Part shown: one piece after another, positions 5,459 through 6,689 of the stretch
How the letters are laid out: the number at the start of each line of letters is the position of its first letter
How positions within the stretch are numbered: position 1 is the stretch's first letter
Assembly (NCBI GenBank): GCA_904502175.1
Contig: CAJGDU010000064.1
Location: 1 to 6,689 of the forward strand
Source of the DNA: Clostridiaceae bacterium
Lineage (GTDB): Bacteria; Bacillota; Clostridia; Oscillospirales; Acutalibacteraceae
DNA length: 6,689 nt
Direction: 5' to 3'
Notes under the pieces: generated by a model
What the model was told of the DNA's origin: nothing
Databases searched by the model: none
Seen by the model: the letters and a program-made list of their open reading frames with translations, nothing else
Program-made: the position numbers and the translations under genes

Positions 5459-6172
5459 ATGACATACGCGGCAGTCCTGGCCGGCGGCGTCGGAAGCCGC
5501 ATGGGCGCCGAGCTTCCGAAGCAGTTTCTCGAAGTCGGCGGCAAGCCCATTCTCGTACGTTCGGTGGAGCAGTTTGCCTGCCGGGCGGACATGGCCTGTG
5601 TCCTGGTCCTCACTCCGGAGGAGTGGGTCTCCTATACCTGGGACCTGCTCGCAAAGTCCGGCGTGAACGAGGGGCCTGTGCCGGTCCGGGTCATCTCCGG
5701 GGGAGAGACCCGCAACGACACGCTGCGCAATGCCATCTCCTGGCTGGAAGAGCACTATGAGCTGACCGAAGACGACGTCTTCGTCACCCACGACGCGGTG
5801 CGCCCCTTCCTCACGCAGCAGATGATCGACGACAACATAGAGGCCGTCCGACAGCACGGTGCCTGCGGGACCACCATCCCCTCGACCGACACCGTCGTCA
5901 TCAGTGAAGACGGCACGCTCATCTCCGACATTCCGGACCGGAGCCGGCTCTACCAGATGCAGACGCCCCAGAGCTTCCGGCCCCTGAAACTGAAGGAATT
6001 CATGGACAGCCTGACGCCGGAGGAGGAAGCGGCCCTTACAGACGGCTGCAAGATCTACCTCCTGAAAGGCGAACCCGTCGCCATGGTGCGGGGAGACGTG
6101 ACGAACCTCAAAGTCACGTACCCCTCCGACCTGGCCTTCGCCGAGAGCTTCCTGAACGGGGAGGAGGACTGA
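5459..6172 (+). CDS. tarI: TarI/IspD-family cytidylyltransferase, most like ribitol-5-phosphate cytidylyltransferase
   Basis: Transfers CMP from CTP to a polyol phosphate; TarI makes CDP-ribitol for wall teichoic acid or capsule, while its relative IspD makes CDP-methylerythritol for isoprenoids. The 237-residue length fits the family. Nucleotide-binding motifs are LAGGVGSRMG (7-16) and LPKQF (19-23), with GGETRNDTLRNA (81-92), THDAVRPF (110-117), YQMQTPQSF (165-173), LTDGCKI (193-199) and VRGDVTNLKVTYPSDL (210-225). HDAVRPFLT, the Tyr-Gln-x-Gln-Thr-Pro-Gln-Ser-Phe block and the LTD-x-CKI block are closer to TarI as I know it than to housekeeping IspD, and the next gene is a teichoic-acid-type transferase. 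Its stop is 1 nt before that gene's ATG, so the two are coupled. A TarJ reductase, the usual partner supplying ribitol-5-phosphate, is not in the window and may lie downstream. IspD or a bifunctional role remains the main alternative. Confidence 0.85.
   Translation: MTYAAVLAGGVGSRMGAELPKQFLEVGGKPILVRSVEQFACRADMACVLVLTPEEWVSYTWDLLAKSGVNEGPVPVRVISGGETRNDTLRNAISWLEEHYELTEDDVFVTHDAVRPFLTQQMIDDNIEAVRQHGACGTTIPSTDTVVISEDGTLISDIPDRSRLYQMQTPQSFRPLKLKEFMDSLTPEEEAALTDGCKIYLLKGEPVAMVRGDVTNLKVTYPSDLAFAESFLNGEED
6162..6167 (+). promoter_or_regulatory. Ribosome binding site of the glycerophosphotransferase-like gene
   Basis: AGGAGG lies inside the last codons of the tarI-like gene, 6 nt before the ATG at 6174. 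It sets the start of the truncated gene and indicates translational coupling across the 1-nt gap. Confidence 0.8.
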
Positions 6173-6173
6173 C

Positions 6174-6689
6174 ATGGGCGTAAAAGAACTGGGCTTCCGG
6201 GTCTTCGCCCTGTCGTTCAACCTGGCGGCGAAGCTGCCGGTGAAAACAGACCGCGCGGTCCTCTTCAATCTCATGCACGGCGCGCCCACCGGCGCCCTGA
6301 ATGAGACGGAGCGGGAACTGCGGGCATTGCCGGAACAGCCGGACATCGTCAAAGTGGACCGGAATGCCCTGAACGAGGGGCCGGCCGCCATCCTGAAGTT
6401 CGTGACGGCGGACGCCTTTCGCATGGGCCGCGCCCGGTACATTTTCCTCAACAACAACTTTTTCCCCTTCGGCTGGGTGAAGCCGAACAGGGACACCGTC
6501 CTCGTGCAGCTCTGGCACGGACAGGGGGCCTTCAAGAAGTTCAACTTCGACATCCCCCAGCCGCCGGAGGTACGCGCCAAAGAAGTCGGCGCCAGCCGGC
6601 CGCTGTCCTATGTCACCTGCTCCGCGGAGAGCATTCGCCCGGTCTACATGAGTGCCTTCGGCCTGCGGGCCGACCAGGTCCTCACCACC
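6174..6689 (+). CDS. CDP-glycerol glycerophosphotransferase-family protein (TagB/TagF/TarL type), 3' end missing
   Basis: The first 172 residues of an enzyme family that transfers glycerol- or ribitol-phosphate from a CDP-polyol to a lipid-linked acceptor or growing teichoic acid chain at the inner membrane face. The frame stays open to the window end. The identifying block is YIFLNNNFFPFGWVKPNRDT (89-108) followed by VQLWHGQGAFKKF (111-123). The WHG-x-GxFKK motif holds the histidine shown to be needed in TagF-type enzymes. TCSAES (148-153) and AFGLRADQVL (161-170) fit the start of the second, nucleotide-binding half. Nothing at the N-terminus looks like a signal peptide or strong membrane helix; family members attach peripherally. 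Members are usually at least about 370 residues, so more than half is outside the window. The family is clear, but whether it is a primase, a polymerase or a capsule-decorating transferase cannot be decided from this part. Confidence 0.85.
   Translation, partial: MGVKELGFRVFALSFNLAAKLPVKTDRAVLFNLMHGAPTGALNETERELRALPEQPDIVKVDRNALNEGPAAILKFVTADAFRMGRARYIFLNNNFFPFGWVKPNRDTVLVQLWHGQGAFKKFNFDIPQPPEVRAKEVGASRPLSYVTCSAESIRPVYMSAFGLRADQVLTT

Noticed and set aside
4022..6580. Long antisense open frame (852 codons) across the second lipase, tarI-like and transferase genes
   Set aside because: It runs through the terminator and opposite three recognised genes and shows no known motif; it is a product of GC-biased third positions.

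Overview
This GC-rich window, with strongly GC-biased third codon positions, looks like a cell-surface polysaccharide / teichoic-acid-type locus from a Gram-positive (Firmicutes) bacterium, probably a high-GC member of the Clostridia. The assignment rests on gene content: a CpsD-type tyrosine kinase without a membrane domain, a PHP-type CpsB phosphatase, an LCP ligase and a TarI-type cytidylyltransferase followed by a CDP-glycerol-type transferase. No ribosomal RNA or other species marker is present, so the lower taxonomy is a guess. All seven genes lie on the + strand and the window cuts the first and the last.

Layout: (1) 1-660, 3' part of a CpsD/CapB-like BY-kinase with a tyrosine-rich tail; (2) 663-1421, CpsB/YwqE-like tyrosine phosphatase that would dephosphorylate that tail; (3) 1467-2909, a membrane-anchored LCP (LytR-CpsA-Psr) protein, the family that attaches capsule or wall teichoic acid to peptidoglycan; (4) 2991-4181 and (5) 4199-5404, two tandem paralogous alpha/beta hydrolases resembling the staphylococcal/Geobacillus lipases (families I.5/I.6) but with no signal peptide or propeptide; (6) an intrinsic terminator at 5414-5440; (7) 5459-6172, a TarI/IspD-family cytidylyltransferase; (8) 6174-6689, the N-terminal part of a CDP-glycerol glycerophosphotransferase-family enzyme.

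The kinase, phosphatase and LCP form a standard module that controls polymer length and export and then anchors the polymer to the wall. The cytidylyltransferase and the glycerophosphotransferase-family enzyme would make an activated polyol phosphate and use it in polymer or side-group synthesis. The unexpected part is the lipase pair between these modules. Both keep a complete Ser-Asp-His triad, but only the first keeps the four residues matching the zinc site of the Geobacillus lipases; the second has two of the four replaced. The terminator after the second lipase leaves only 18 nt before the tarI start, so downstream genes probably depend on read-through or on a promoter inside the lipase gene.
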